Positions 1 through 8,636 of a stretch of 64,000 nucleotides of DNA are shown here, one piece after another; within the stretch, counting starts at the first letter, position 1; every line of letters starts with the position of its first letter. Below the pieces are notes generated by a model. That model saw only the letters and a list, made by a program, of their open reading frames with translations. It was not told where the DNA came from and did not search any database. Both the position numbers and the translations under genes were made by a program. This DNA comes from Lysobacteraceae bacterium SCN 69-320 (GTDB taxonomy: Bacteria; Pseudomonadota; Gammaproteobacteria; Xanthomonadales; Rhodanobacteraceae), in NCBI GenBank assembly GCA_001725155.1, contig MEFP01000005.1:1-64000 (forward strand), read 5' to 3'.

Positions 1-1982
1 TTGCGGCCGACCCCGTATTGCTGAGCTGCAGGGTGTAGCTCGCCGGCACACCGACCGTCCACGGGCTCGCGCTCGCCGTCTTCGTCAACGTCAGCTGCGC
101 CGCGTTGACGGTCGTCGGGCCCACCGTGGATGTGCAGCGTCCCGCCGCCGGACAGGTGGAGTCGCCACCGCCGCTGGCCGTCGCCGTGTTCGTCACGCTC
201 GGCACTGCCGCCAGGGTCGGCGTCACCGGGATCACGAAGCTGGTGCTTGCACCGGCGGCCAAACCCGAAACGACCGTGCAGGTGACCGTCTGTCCCGCCG
301 CCGTACAACCGGCCGGCAGGGTGCCGATCGTCAGACCCGCCGGAATCGTGTCGCTGATCGTCGCTGCGGCCGTCGTCGCCGCCGCGCCCGTGTTGCTGAG
401 CTGCAGGGTGTAGCTCGCCGCCACGCCCACGGTCCACGGGCTCGCGCTCGCCGTTTTCGTCAACGTCAGCTGCGGCGCGTCGACCGTGGTCGGGCCCTCG
501 GTGTCGCTGCAGCGCGCCGCCGCCGGACAGGTGGAATCGCCGCCGCCGCTCGCGGTCGCCGTGTTCGTCACGCTCGGCACTGCCGCCAGGGTCGGCGTCA
601 CCGGGATCACGAAGCCGGTGCTCGCACCGGCGGCCAAGCCCGAGGCAACCGTGCAGGTGACCGTCTGTCCCGCCGCCGTACAACCGGCCGGCAAGGTGCC
701 GATCGTCAGGCCCGCCGGAACCGTGTCGCTGATCGTCGCTGCGGCCGTCGTCGCCGCCGCGCCCGTGTTGCTGAGCTGCAGGGTGTAGCTCGCCGCCACG
801 CCCACGGTCCATGGGCTCGCGCTCGCCGTCTTCGTCAACGTCAGCTGCGGCGCGCCGACCGTGGTCGGCCCCACCGTGGATGTGCAGCGTCCCGCCGCCG
901 GACAGGTCGAATCGCCGCCGCCGCTCGCGGTCGCCGTGTTCGTCACGCTCGGCACGGCCGACGCCGTCGGCGTCACCGGAATCACGAAGCTCGTGCTGGC
1001 GCCCGCCGCGAGTCCGCTGGGAACCGTGCAGGTCACGGTCTGGCCCACTGCCGTACAGCCGGCCGGCAAGGTGCCGATCGTCAGGCCTGCCGGGATCGTG
1101 TCGGTGATCGTCGCCGCCGTCGTCGTCGCGGCCACGCCCGTGTTGCTGAGCTGGAGGGTGTAGCTTGCCGCCACGCCCACGGTCCACGGGCTCGCGCTCG
1201 CCGTCTTCGTCAACGTCAGCTGCGCGCCATTGACCGGCGTCGGACCTTCGGTGTCGCTGCAGCGCGCCGCCGCCGGACAGGTCGAGTCGCCGCCACCGGA
1301 CGCGGTCGCCGTATTCGTCACGCTCGGCGTCGCGGCCGCCGTCGGCGTCACCGGGATCACGAAGCTGGTGCTGGCGCCGGCGGCCAGGCCCGCCGCGACC
1401 GTACAGGTGACCGTCTGGCCGGCCGCCGTACAGCCGGCCGGCAGGGTGCCGATCGTCAGACCCGCCGGAATCGTGTCGCTGACCGTCGCCGCGGCCGTCG
1501 TGGCGCCCGTACCGGTGTTGCTGAGCTGCAGGGAGTAGCTTGCCGGCACGCCCACGGTCCACGGGCTCGCGCTCGCCGTCTTGGTCACGGTCAGCTGCGG
1601 CGCACCGACAGTCGTCGGACCGGCCGACGAAGTGCAGCGCCCGGCAGCAGGGCAGCTCGAATCGCCGCCGCCGGACGCCGTCGCCGTGTTCGTCACGCTC
1701 GGCGTGGCCGCCAGGGTCGGGGTTACCGGGATCACGAAGCTCGTGCTCGCGCCGGCGGCCAGGCCCGCCGCGACCGTACAGGTCACGGTCTGCCCCGCCG
1801 CCGTACAGCCGGCCGGCAAGGTACCGATCGTCAGACCGCTCGGAATCGTGTCAGCGATCGTCGCCGCCGCCGTCGTGGCGCTGGTGCCGCTGTTGGTCAG
1901 CTGCAGGGTGTAGCTCGCCGGCACACCGACCGTCCACGGACTCGCGCTCGCCGTCTTGGTCAGGGTCAACTGCGGGGCGCCG
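1..1982 (-). repeat. Tandem 375-bp coding repeat (DUF11-type modules)
   Basis: The block containing ccacgggctcgc recurs at 59, 434, 809, 1184, 1559 and, with one change, 1934. The spacing is exactly 375 bp each time, that is 125 codons. Each unit encodes one DUF11-like module with conserved pieces such as CTAAGQTVTCTVA and SVTNTATASGGGDS. Copies differ by scattered substitutions, including short alternative stretches after the GGGDS motif, but have no length changes. The array continues beyond the left edge. Confidence 0.95.
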
Positions 1983-4240
1983 GCGTTGCTGAAGGTGCAG
2001 GTCAGGTCGTCGCCGGCGGCCGCGACCACCGAGAAACTGGTACCCGAGCCCGACGGCGTCTGTCCGCCGGCCAGCGCATTGGTGCACGCGTACGTCGACT
2101 GATAGTTGGCAAGATTGCCGCCGGTTTCGCTGAAGGTGTAGGTGGCGCCGACGGCGCCCGGGCTCAGCGTCGCCGTTCCGGTGGCCGTACTGCCGCTGCC
2201 GGTCGTCGTCACGGTCGCCGGTCCGCCGCTGCCGGTGATGCTCAGCGTGAACTGGTCGGCAGGAGCGAAGCGGCCGTTCGGCAACGCCTTGGACAGGCGC
2301 AGTATCGGCAGCTTGGTATTGGTGAAGGTGCAGGTGAAGCCGACGCTGGCCGCGATCTCGGCGCCCGTGATCGTATAGGTGCTGCCGCTCAGCGACCCGA
2401 CCGCCGCGCTCGATGCGTTGACGCAGACGGCGCCTGTCAGCGACCAGCCCGCCGGCAAGCTGCCCTCCGCGATGGACACCGCGGTAGCCGGCGACACGAT
2501 AGCGAACATCTGCGTGCCTGCAGTGCCGGTGTCGCCATCGACCTGGGTCGGCGTATTGGCCGCTGCCGTCGACACCGAGCCGACGGTCTGGACCGTGTTG
2601 GTCAGTGTGAATCCGAACGGGCCGCCCGCGCCGCCGACCGTGGTCTTGTTCAGGATCAGATAACGGCTGACCTGGAACTGGTAATCCTCCACCTCGCCGC
2701 TCTGCACCGTACCGGTCGGCGTATTGCAGTTGTCGCCGGCCGCGTTGTTGGTGCAGACGCGGAAGCGCGCGAACGTCGGACCGACCACGGCCCCCAGCGG
2801 CACGGCGATGTTGAGATTGATCGTGCCGGTGGTCACGGCCTGCGCCGTCACCATCTGTTCACCGGCGTCGTTGAAATCGCCGTCGGCGTTCCAGTCGAAC
2901 CAGGCACTCAGAAAACCGGAACCGTTCTGGATGCTGACCGGAACGACCGTGGTCTGACCGATCGGCAGCAGCGGCGACAGGGTCACACCGTCCTCGTCGT
3001 CGGTGTTGTTGACATCGTCGCCGGTCGCCGTCGCGTTGTTGAGCAGGCTCGCGTCCGCATCGACGGTCGCGCCGAGCCGTATGCCCGACAGCGTATGCGT
3101 CGGATTGCCGTAGCTGATCGGCGCGTCGCCGACGTCGGCGTTGTCCGACTCGATCAGGAACGATGCCGAGGTGCCGCCGTAGACCAGCGTCGCGGCGGCG
3201 CCGGCGGCCTGCAGGGTATACAGGCTCCCGGGCGTCGCGCCGCCGTTGCGGAAATACAGACCGGTGGTCAGGCCGTTCGGCTCGTTGTTGACGTTGCCGT
3301 TCGGCGTGTCGTATTGGCCGGCCGCATTGGTCACCGACAGCGTCGCGAGGGCCACATGGCCGGCGGGCAGCGCGAAGCCTTCCGTACTGGAGTTCGCGCC
3401 GGTGACGAGCTTGCCGTCGTCGGCCTCGTCGGGCGCCTGGCCCGCATCGTAGGCGGCCGGGGCCATCGAATAGTTGCCGGGCGTGCCAGTGACGACCTGC
3501 GCCGTCGCGGTGGCATTTCGGACGAAGCCGCTGACCGTCTGCTCGACGTTCTGGAAGACCGACGCGGTCAGCGTCGCGTCGTCGCCGGCGTTGGTCGGCA
3601 CGTTCACGTCGGGAAGGCTGATTGCGATGGTGCCGGAGGAGGCGCCGCCGAGCAGCGTGACGATCTCGTCCTCGAACAGGGCGATGTGGAAGCTGCTGAG
3701 ACTGAAGAACGCCGTGCCGGCCGGGGAGCCGGTCGGCGAGGTGCTGATCGTAATGAAACGCAGGTCGCCGCTGGGCGTGCCGCCGATCACCAGCGCATTG
3801 CGCTTGGAGATCGTGCCGCCGGGACCGACCAGAGTCGCCGTAATCTGGTTGTTCGTGGTCGTCGCCGGCGGCGTGCCGACGCGCGGTTCGGGCCAGTTGT
3901 CGCCGAGGCCGGTGCCCGCCGTATTGCCGCTGACGCACAGACCGCCCGAGGCGTCCGCTGCCGAACAGTGGTCGCGCTCGAACGTCCCCCAGATGAACAG
4001 CGCGCGGTTCTTGCCGGCCGGGATCGCGAAACTGGCGATGGCAGGCGTACCGGCTGCGCCCGCACCGCTGGCAGTCGCGGTCTGCGTGTTGAGATGCTGC
4101 ACCTGGGCCGCGTGGGCGGCAGGCATCGACGCCGCCGCCAATAGCGCCAGCCCTGCCATACCTCCGACTCGCTTCAAGATTCTGGAAAACGCCGCAACTG
4201 CCGAACTGACGACAATCGCCCCACCGGCGCGTAGAGCCAT
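1..4240 (-). CDS. Large secreted repeat protein with GEVED and DUF11-type modules, partial (C-terminus beyond the left edge)
   Basis: The frame is open from an ATG at 4240 to the window edge, so only the N-terminal ~1413 residues are visible. The start is chosen because a GGGAG ribosome site lies 8 nt upstream; an in-frame ATG at 4159 has a purine-rich site too close to use. A hydrophobic segment (residues ~28-44, ending PAAHA) looks like a signal peptide. Residues ~365-525 resemble a GEVED domain: DDEDGV, a WFDWNADGDFND stretch and the closing motif SGEVEDY. Prealbumin-like or Ig-like segments follow (~525-750). From ~752 onward there are near-identical 125-residue DUF11-type modules, each beginning near QLTLTKTASASPWTVG. 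Such proteins are usually cell-surface or secreted adhesin-like proteins with a C-terminal sorting signal, which would lie outside this window. The specific function is unknown. Confidence 0.85.
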   Translation of the reverse strand, partial: MALRAGGAIVVSSAVAAFSRILKRVGGMAGLALLAAASMPAAHAAQVQHLNTQTATASGAGAAGTPAIASFAIPAGKNRALFIWGTFERDHCSAADASGGLCVSGNTAGTGLGDNWPEPRVGTPPATTTNNQITATLVGPGGTISKRNALVIGGTPSGDLRFITISTSPTGSPAGTAFFSLSSFHIALFEDEIVTLLGGASSGTIAISLPDVNVPTNAGDDATLTASVFQNVEQTVSGFVRNATATAQVVTGTPGNYSMAPAAYDAGQAPDEADDGKLVTGANSSTEGFALPAGHVALATLSVTNAAGQYDTPNGNVNNEPNGLTTGLYFRNGGATPGSLYTLQAAGAAATLVYGGTSASFLIESDNADVGDAPISYGNPTHTLSGIRLGATVDADASLLNNATATGDDVNNTDDEDGVTLSPLLPIGQTTVVPVSIQNGSGFLSAWFDWNADGDFNDAGEQMVTAQAVTTGTINLNIAVPLGAVVGPTFARFRVCTNNAAGDNCNTPTGTVQSGEVEDYQFQVSRYLILNKTTVGGAGGPFGFTLTNTVQTVGSVSTAAANTPTQVDGDTGTAGTQMFAIVSPATAVSIAEGSLPAGWSLTGAVCVNASSAAVGSLSGSTYTITGAEIAASVGFTCTFTNTKLPILRLSKALPNGRFAPADQFTLSITGSGGPATVTTTGSGSTATGTATLSPGAVGATYTFSETGGNLANYQSTYACTNALAGGQTPSGSGTSFSVVAAAGDDLTCTFSNAGAPQLTLTKTASASPWTVGVPASYTLQLTNSGTSATTAAATIADTIPSGLTIGTLPAGCTAAGQTVTCTVAAGLAAGASTSFVIPVTPTLAATPSVTNTATASGGGDSSCPAAGRCTSSAGPTTVGAPQLTVTKTASASPWTVGVPASYSLQLSNTGTGATTAAATVSDTIPAGLTIGTLPAGCTAAGQTVTCTVAAGLAAGASTSFVIPVTPTAAATPSVTNTATASGGGDSTCPAAARCSDTEGPTPVNGAQLTLTKTASASPWTVGVAASYTLQLSNTGVAATTTAATITDTIPAGLTIGTLPAGCTAVGQTVTCTVPSGLAAGASTSFVIPVTPTASAVPSVTNTATASGGGDSTCPAAGRCTSTVGPTTVGAPQLTLTKTASASPWTVGVAASYTLQLSNTGAAATTAAATISDTVPAGLTIGTLPAGCTAAGQTVTCTVASGLAAGASTGFVIPVTPTLAAVPSVTNTATASGGGDSTCPAAARCSDTEGPTTVDAPQLTLTKTASASPWTVGVAASYTLQLSNTGAAATTAAATISDTIPAGLTIGTLPAGCTAAGQTVTCTVVSGLAAGASTSFVIPVTPTLAAVPSVTNTATASGGGDSTCPAAGRCTSTVGPTTVNAAQLTLTKTASASPWTVGVPASYTLQLSNTGSAA

Positions 4241-4601
4241 TCGCTCATCTCCCTGACGAGGCCCGTGACCTCTTCCCCAATCTGATCGACAGGCGCCGGT
4301 TTCACAGTCGCAACGACTGTCCGACGCCCTCCCCAAGGACCAGCTGTGTTGCTCGGCGATCATATTCCATACGGATGAAAATGCGAGACGTAGTTTGCAT
4401 TCCGGGCACGTTCGCCCGACTGACACGACGTCGCGCCCGGTCACTCCGCCGGCAGCGGGGTGCCCCACGCTCCCCAGGCCGCCGCCGGAGCCGGCCGGAC
4501 CGGAGCCTGCCGCTGCCCGCAGCCTCACCCGTCGGGCCGCTGACAGATTGACATCAACAACGGACAAAAAGTAACTTAAACATTACATTTTTCCTTGAAA
4601 A
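4241..4601. other. Intergenic region between divergent genes (361 bp)
   Basis: This gap separates the minus-strand repeat protein from the plus-strand membrane-protein gene and should hold both promoters. The 3' end (4548-4600) is clearly richer in A and T than its surroundings. No ORF, RNA gene or strong hairpin was recognised. Confidence 0.6.
4548..4577 (+). promoter_or_regulatory. Candidate sigma-70 promoter for the 4602 gene
   Basis: A perfect TTGACA (4548-4553) is followed after 18 bp by TAACTT (4572-4577) in an AT-rich patch about 25 bp upstream of the start codon. The -35 element is perfect but the -10 element is weak, so this is a candidate only. Confidence 0.4.
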
Positions 4602-5225
4602 ATGCTCATGCGCATACTTTTCGTCATCCTGCTCAGCGCGGCCTGCGGCGTACTGCTGGCCGGTCCCTGGATAGACTGGCCGTTCCCGCCGGGCCAGATC
4701 GGCCTCGTCCTGATGCTCGCCGCGGCCCTGGTGCTGCGCCGCTACTGGGCGCAGCGCGCGACGCAGCGCGGCGACGAGCCCGGCGAACCCGAGCGCGAGG
4801 TCTGGCACGGACTGGCCAGCACCAGCCTGATCGGCGCGCAGCTCGCGACCGCACTGTATCTGGCCGGCCCCGGCCTCGCGCTGCACAGCGCGCAGGCGAG
4901 CGCGCTCGGCCGCACGACCTGGACCCTGATCGCCGGCGCCGTCGCGAGCTGGTTCATCCTGCACCGGCGCGAAGTGCCGCGCGACGAACGCGACCTCGCC
5001 ATCGCCGCGCACGCGCAACGTCTGTCGAGCCAGGTGCTCGTCGCGCTCGTCGTTGCCCTGGCGCTGCTGCTCGGCTTCACGCCGCCGACGTGGCTGGCAC
5101 CGATGAGCCATGTGTTCCTCGCCCATCTGCTGCTGCTGAGCCTGGTGCTGGCCAGCCTGGCGCACCATGCGCTGCAGCTCTGGGGCTATCGCGACGATGC
5201 CAGCGGCCGCGACGGTGCCGGATGA
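4602..5225 (+). CDS. Putative integral membrane protein, partner of the downstream HTH regulator
   Basis: This 207-residue protein has about five or six hydrophobic segments: residues ~4-22, ~28-46, ~72-92, ~104-126, ~145-166 and ~170-192. A hydrophilic loop near residues 55-68 is rich in Arg, Glu and Gly, and a motif REVPRDERDLAI lies near residue 128. The last two segments are Leu-rich. Its stop overlaps the next start (ATGA, 5222-5225), so it is translationally coupled to a small Cro/C1-type HTH protein. Pairs of a small multi-spanning protein and a ~70-residue HTH regulator are common in bacteria, and the regulator probably controls its own pair. The start could also be the second ATG at 4608. 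I do not recognise a specific family. Confidence 0.8.
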   Translation: MLMRILFVILLSAACGVLLAGPWIDWPFPPGQIGLVLMLAAALVLRRYWAQRATQRGDEPGEPEREVWHGLASTSLIGAQLATALYLAGPGLALHSAQASALGRTTWTLIAGAVASWFILHRREVPRDERDLAIAAHAQRLSSQVLVALVVALALLLGFTPPTWLAPMSHVFLAHLLLLSLVLASLAHHALQLWGYRDDASGRDGAG

Positions 5226-5443
5226 GCGCCTCGCCCGTCGGCAACCATCTGCGCCGCCTGCGTTTCGACCAGGGCGAGATGACCCAGGCCGCGCTCGCGC
5301 ACGCGGCCGGTGTCACGCGCCAGACCGTGATCGCGCTCGAAGCCGGCCGCTACGCGCCGTCGCTGGAGCTGGCCTTCCGGCTCGCGCGCGTGTTCGGCAG
5401 GCGCATCGACGAGGTGTTCTTCTGGCGCGACGACGCCGGCTGA
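5222..5443 (+). CDS. Small XRE/Cro-C1 family HTH transcriptional regulator
   Basis: A 73-residue protein that is essentially a single helix-turn-helix domain. The sequence around MTQAALAHAAGVTRQTVIALEAGRYAPS (broken here: MTQAALAHAAG, then VTRQTVIALEAGRY) matches the widespread short family that reads RxxxGxTQxxLAxxxGVSRQTxxxIExGxYxPSL...A..F...I.E.F. It ends IDEVFFWRDDAG. It lacks any effector or dimerisation domain beyond the HTH, as usual for this family. It overlaps the upstream membrane-protein gene by 4 bp and is too short to have an obvious independent promoter. The likely role is control of the coupled operon. Confidence 0.88.
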   Translation: MSASPVGNHLRRLRFDQGEMTQAALAHAAGVTRQTVIALEAGRYAPSLELAFRLARVFGRRIDEVFFWRDDAG

Positions 5444-5499
5444 GCTGGCGTGACCGCGTCGCCGTGCAGATCACGCCCGGCCCTGCCTCGACCGACGGC

Positions 5500-5650
5500 G
5501 CGCGGATCTGACGCCACATACCGGCACGACCGGTTCGGCATAGCCCCGACCGGCGGTGCGCGGACCTGAAGTCGCGTACCGGCGCGACCGATCCGGCGCA
5601 GCCCCGGGCCGGCGGCAGGTGCATCTGCCATCGCGTAGCGGCGCAACTCA
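5500..5650. repeat. Degenerate ~58-bp tandem repeat
   Basis: Two and a half imperfect units begin near 5500 (gcgcggatctg), 5558 (gcgcggacctg) and 5617 (aggtgcatctg). Each is followed by a variant of taccggcgcgaccg and then gcccc-ggccggcgg. The units lie between the HTH gene and the end of the TetR gene and slightly overlap the latter. No coding function was seen. Confidence 0.65.
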
Positions 5651-6268
5651 GCGCGACTCCGGCGCTGCGGCCTGCCCGACGCAAACGGCCTGCGCTGCCG
5701 CTGCAAGCCGGACGGCCAGGGCCGCCGGCGCCAGCGCCAGTTCGCCGCGCAGCCAGGCGTGGATCACGCCGACCTGCAGTTCGGCGATGAGCACGGCCGT
5801 CGCGCGACGCTGGTCGGGGCCATTCTCGCGGACGACCAGTCGCGCCTCGATCAGTTCGGCCAGCACGCGCGCGATCGCCCGGCGCGTGGACTCACGCTGT
5901 ATCGAGCGATTGCCGCGATTGCCCCAGAAGTGTTCGAGGCTGACCTGCAGTGCGGCCAGGCCGGCTGGCACGTCGACCGCGGCGGCCAGCCCCTGCAGCG
6001 GATAGCGCACGGTGTCGCGCAGCAGATCCTGCTTGTCGCGGTAATGCTCGTAGATCGTGGAGCGGCCGACGCCGGCGGCAGCGGCGATGTCGGCCATCGA
6101 GATCGCCTCGTAGTCGCACGCGAAGAACAAGGCGATGAACGCCTCGCGCAACCGCCCGCGCGTGCGCCGGACGCGGGCATCGGCGGCCGGCTTCACGGCG
6201 TTTCCGGACGATTGCGCGGCGCCGTCCGGAAACGCCGCGACTGGCCGCGAAGCAGCCCCTTCCGGCAC
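5648..6268 (-). CDS. TetR/AcrR family transcriptional regulator
   Basis: This 206-residue protein has a TetR-type N-terminal DNA-binding domain at residues ~34-85. The recognition helix region reads ISMADIAAAAGVGRSTIYEHYRDK and then QDLLRD (split here at the K), the classic helix-turn-helix followed by the YxHFxxK-like element. The C-terminal ligand-binding half is alpha-helical and of unknown specificity. An unstructured Ala-rich N-terminal tail of ~33 residues precedes the HTH, and internal starts cannot be excluded. It is divergent from the membrane-protein gene at 6305, with only 36 bp between the two start codons, the usual arrangement for a TetR repressor and its target. Confidence 0.9.
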   Translation of the reverse strand: MPEGAASRPVAAFPDGAAQSSGNAVKPAADARVRRTRGRLREAFIALFFACDYEAISMADIAAAAGVGRSTIYEHYRDKQDLLRDTVRYPLQGLAAAVDVPAGLAALQVSLEHFWGNRGNRSIQRESTRRAIARVLAELIEARLVVRENGPDQRRATAVLIAELQVGVIHAWLRGELALAPAALAVRLAAAAQAVCVGQAAAPESR

Positions 6269-6304
6269 CTAGACTGCGCACCAACTGACGGGCGGGAGAA
6301 ACGC

Positions 6305-6988
6305 ATGACATCGAACGAAGACAACGGCGGGGCTCCGCAGGTGATCTGCAGCGATCGTACGCTGGCCGTACTGATCTGCGCTGCCACTGTGCTGGCGGTC
6401 GCGCTGATGGCGCATCACCCGACCGCGCATGCGCAGGACGCCGCCGGGCTCGTCGCCGAACTCGCGCGCAAGGCCGCGCTGAACCGCTTCGTACATGGCG
6501 CGCTGATCGGCCTGCTCGCCCTGCTGCTGTTCGCGTTTACCGAATTCTCGGCCCGGCCGGGCTTCAGCAGCCCGCTGGCGCGCGCGGCGCGCCTGGCCTT
6601 CGCGACCGGCGCCGCCGCGTCGATCGTCGCGGCGCTGATCAACGGCTTCGTCGTGACCGGCCTGGCCGCGCGTTATGCCGAGGCCGACGCGGCTGCCCTC
6701 GACGCGCTGCGCCACCTGCTGCGCCTGTGCTGGCAGGCGAACCAGGTCTTCGCGGCCCTCGGCGAAGTCGCGCGCGGACTGGCGGTGCTGGTGTGGTCCT
6801 GTGCGCTGCTGCAGCTCGGACGCAGCCGCCTCGTAGGCCTGACCGGCCTCGTGCTCGGCGGCCTGCCGCCCGCATTGGTGCTTACCGGTCTGCTGCGGCT
6901 GGATCTGCACGGCGCCATGCTCGCGCTGCTCGCGACCGCGCTGTGGAATCTGCTGCTGGCCGTACAGCTCTGGCGCGGGCGGGCCTGA
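6305..6988 (+). CDS. Putative multi-spanning membrane protein, likely target of the divergent TetR regulator
   Basis: The start ATG at 6305 is set by a GGGAGAA site 6 nt upstream; the frame is open further upstream but overlaps the TetR gene antisense. The 227-residue protein has about six hydrophobic helices: near residues 19-37, 65-81, 97-117, ~148-168, 172-192 and 198-220. They are separated by short loops, and the first loop carries HHPTAHAQDAAG. No catalytic motif or transporter signature was recognised. The position next to tetR suggests expression relieved by an unknown ligand. Confidence 0.8.
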   Translation: MTSNEDNGGAPQVICSDRTLAVLICAATVLAVALMAHHPTAHAQDAAGLVAELARKAALNRFVHGALIGLLALLLFAFTEFSARPGFSSPLARAARLAFATGAAASIVAALINGFVVTGLAARYAEADAAALDALRHLLRLCWQANQVFAALGEVARGLAVLVWSCALLQLGRSRLVGLTGLVLGGLPPALVLTGLLRLDLHGAMLALLATALWNLLLAVQLWRGRA

Positions 6989-7011
6989 GTTGCGCCGCGA
7001 CGCGACGGCAC

Positions 7012-7806
7012 CTAGCCCGCGAGCGCGGTGCGGAACTCCGCCAGCGCGCGCGCGTGCAGGGCCGGCGGCCCGGCGAGCAGGCTGGTCGTCGCCAGATCCG
7101 GCGCCGCGCCGTCGAGATCGGTGACGACCGCGCCGGCCTCGCGCAGGATCACGACCAGTGGTGCGATGTCGAGGATGTTCAGATCGGACTCGACGACGAG
7201 GTCGATGCAGCCGCGCGCGAGCAGGTGATAGTGCAGGAAGTCGCCGTAGCCGCGCGTGCGGCCGCAGCGCTGCACCATGCGTGCGAGCGCCTGCCAGCGC
7301 GCGTCGCGCGACAGGGTCTTGACGTTGCCGAAGGAGATCGCCGTCTGCGCGGTGAAATCCTCGGCTGCCGACACCTGCAGGCGTTCGCCGGCCAGCCAGG
7401 CGCCGCCGCCGCGGCGCGCCCAGACGAGTTCACCGTATTCCGACGCGCAGGACACGCCGAGCACGAGTTCGTCGCGCCAGCGCAGCGCGATCTGGGTCGA
7501 GAAGAACGGATAGCCGCGGACGAAGCTCTTGGTGCCGTCGATCGGGTCGATGAGCCAGAGCCAGTCGCTGTCGCCTTCGCGGCCTTCCTCTTCGCCGTAA
7601 TAGGCATGATCCGGATAGGCCGCACGCAGCACCTGCTTGATCGCTGCTTCGGCGGCGCGGTCGGCGACGGTGACCGGCGTCTCGTCGGCCTTGATCTCCA
7701 CGTCGAAACCGCTGCGGTAGTAGCGGCGTATGACGGCGGCTGCCGCGTCCGCCGCGGCGCGCGCGACGATCAGTGCCTGATCGAGAAATTCGGCCGTTGG
7801 CTGCAT
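7012..7806 (-). CDS. hisN: Inositol-monophosphatase-family phosphatase, histidinol-phosphatase (HisN)-like
   Basis: A 264-residue Mg-dependent, Li-sensitive phosphatase of the FIG/IMPase superfamily. The metal-binding signatures are visible: GEEEG near residue 70, WLIDPIDGTKSF near residues 84-95, and the distal LNILDIAPL motif with the conserved Asp. The FVRGYPFFSTQIAL stretch after GTKSF is typical of the histidinol-phosphate phosphatase subgroup (HisN), which dephosphorylates L-histidinol phosphate. Inositol phosphates or other sugar phosphates remain possible substrates. The start at 7806 (MQPTAEFL) is preferred; the open frame extends upstream only antisense within gspN. It lies 14 bp after gspN and is probably cotranscribed with the gsp genes. 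Confidence 0.85.
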   Translation of the reverse strand: MQPTAEFLDQALIVARAAADAAAAVIRRYYRSGFDVEIKADETPVTVADRAAEAAIKQVLRAAYPDHAYYGEEEGREGDSDWLWLIDPIDGTKSFVRGYPFFSTQIALRWRDELVLGVSCASEYGELVWARRGGGAWLAGERLQVSAAEDFTAQTAISFGNVKTLSRDARWQALARMVQRCGRTRGYGDFLHYHLLARGCIDLVVESDLNILDIAPLVVILREAGAVVTDLDGAAPDLATTSLLAGPPALHARALAEFRTALAG

Positions 7807-7820
7807 GGGCGGCTCCGCGC

Positions 7821-8588
7821 TCAGAACAGCTTGAACAGCTGGCCGTTGATCTTGAGCAGACTGCTGCCGTCGCCCTGCGGTTCGCCGATGTAGCGCAGCG
7901 CCTCGGCGACCTGGGTGTCGCCGTTGCGCGGCGCGAGCCGCGCGGTGGCGCTGAACTGGCCGGAATGGATGGAGAACTGGCCGACGATCTCCAGATTGCT
8001 CGCGCCGTCGTCCTTGACCGTGCCGGCGATGCTGCCGTCGGGCTGCGAGGAAAATTCCGCGAGCAGGTCGCCCAGGCGCGCCTCGGCTTCGCCGCTGACC
8101 GAAGCTTCGCGCCAGCGCGCGCTGCCGCGCGCGCCGCTGACCCAGCCGTTGGCCAGGCGCGCCTCGGCGATATTCCCTTCTATCGTGCCATGCAGTTTCA
8201 GCGCCGGAATGTCCAGCGCCGGCGCGGCGGTTTCCGCGGGCAGCCGGAAGCTCAGGTTCTGCACGAGCACGCTGCGATCGGCATCGCGCGTGACGTCGCC
8301 GTCCAGGGTCAGCACGCCGCCGCTCAGCCCCACGTGCGCGACGACGCGGCGCAGCAGCAACGGCGACTTGTCCACACTCCACTGCATCGCGCCGAGCGGC
8401 GCGCCGAATGCGCTGACTGTCGATGCGCGTCCCTGCCAGACCGTGCCGGACACGCCCGACACTTGCAGCGGCCCGAGGTCGGGCTTCAGCCAGCGCAGGG
8501 CCAGTTCGGCCGGCAGCGTCCAGGCGACCACGCCGCCGATCACGGCGAGCAGCACGAGCAGCAGGAACAGGCGGCGCAGCAGTTTCAT
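7821..8588 (-). CDS. gspN: Type II secretion system protein N
   Basis: 255 residues. The N-terminus has one hydrophobic signal-anchor (residues ~7-24, LFLLLVLLAVIGGVVAW), followed by a periplasmic part that begins with the GspN-like segment ELALRWLKPDLGPLQVSGVSGTVWQG. It ends KINGQLFKLF. GspN is an accessory inner-membrane component of the type II secretion machine in some lineages, including Xanthomonas. It follows gspM after 48 bp, and the gene order K-L-M-N supports the call. The C-terminus is rich in beta-strand-like repeats, as in the family. Confidence 0.88.
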   Translation of the reverse strand: MKLLRRLFLLLVLLAVIGGVVAWTLPAELALRWLKPDLGPLQVSGVSGTVWQGRASTVSAFGAPLGAMQWSVDKSPLLLRRVVAHVGLSGGVLTLDGDVTRDADRSVLVQNLSFRLPAETAAPALDIPALKLHGTIEGNIAEARLANGWVSGARGSARWREASVSGEAEARLGDLLAEFSSQPDGSIAGTVKDDGASNLEIVGQFSIHSGQFSATARLAPRNGDTQVAEALRYIGEPQGDGSSLLKINGQLFKLF

Positions 8589-8636
8589 GCGGGAATCACA
8601 GGCCTTGAAAGAAGGAGAAGATGGTTCGCCGGCTGC

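Noticed and set aside
1-1990. A CRISPR array, because of the regular spacing
   Set aside because: Units are 375 bp and coding with no short repeat-spacer pattern. They are protein modules.
2859-3938. A 359-codon minus-strand frame inside the repeat protein
   Set aside because: It is a different frame on the same strand and Arg-rich with no domain; the frame from 4240 is coding.
3095-4144. Plus-strand frames over the repeat-protein gene
   Set aside because: They are antisense to the adhesin-like gene; the minus frame has sensible Ig-like sequence and a ribosome site.
7012-8382. A 456-codon extension of the HisN-like gene
   Set aside because: Its upstream part runs out of frame through gspN and is Arg-rich; the family start is at 7806.
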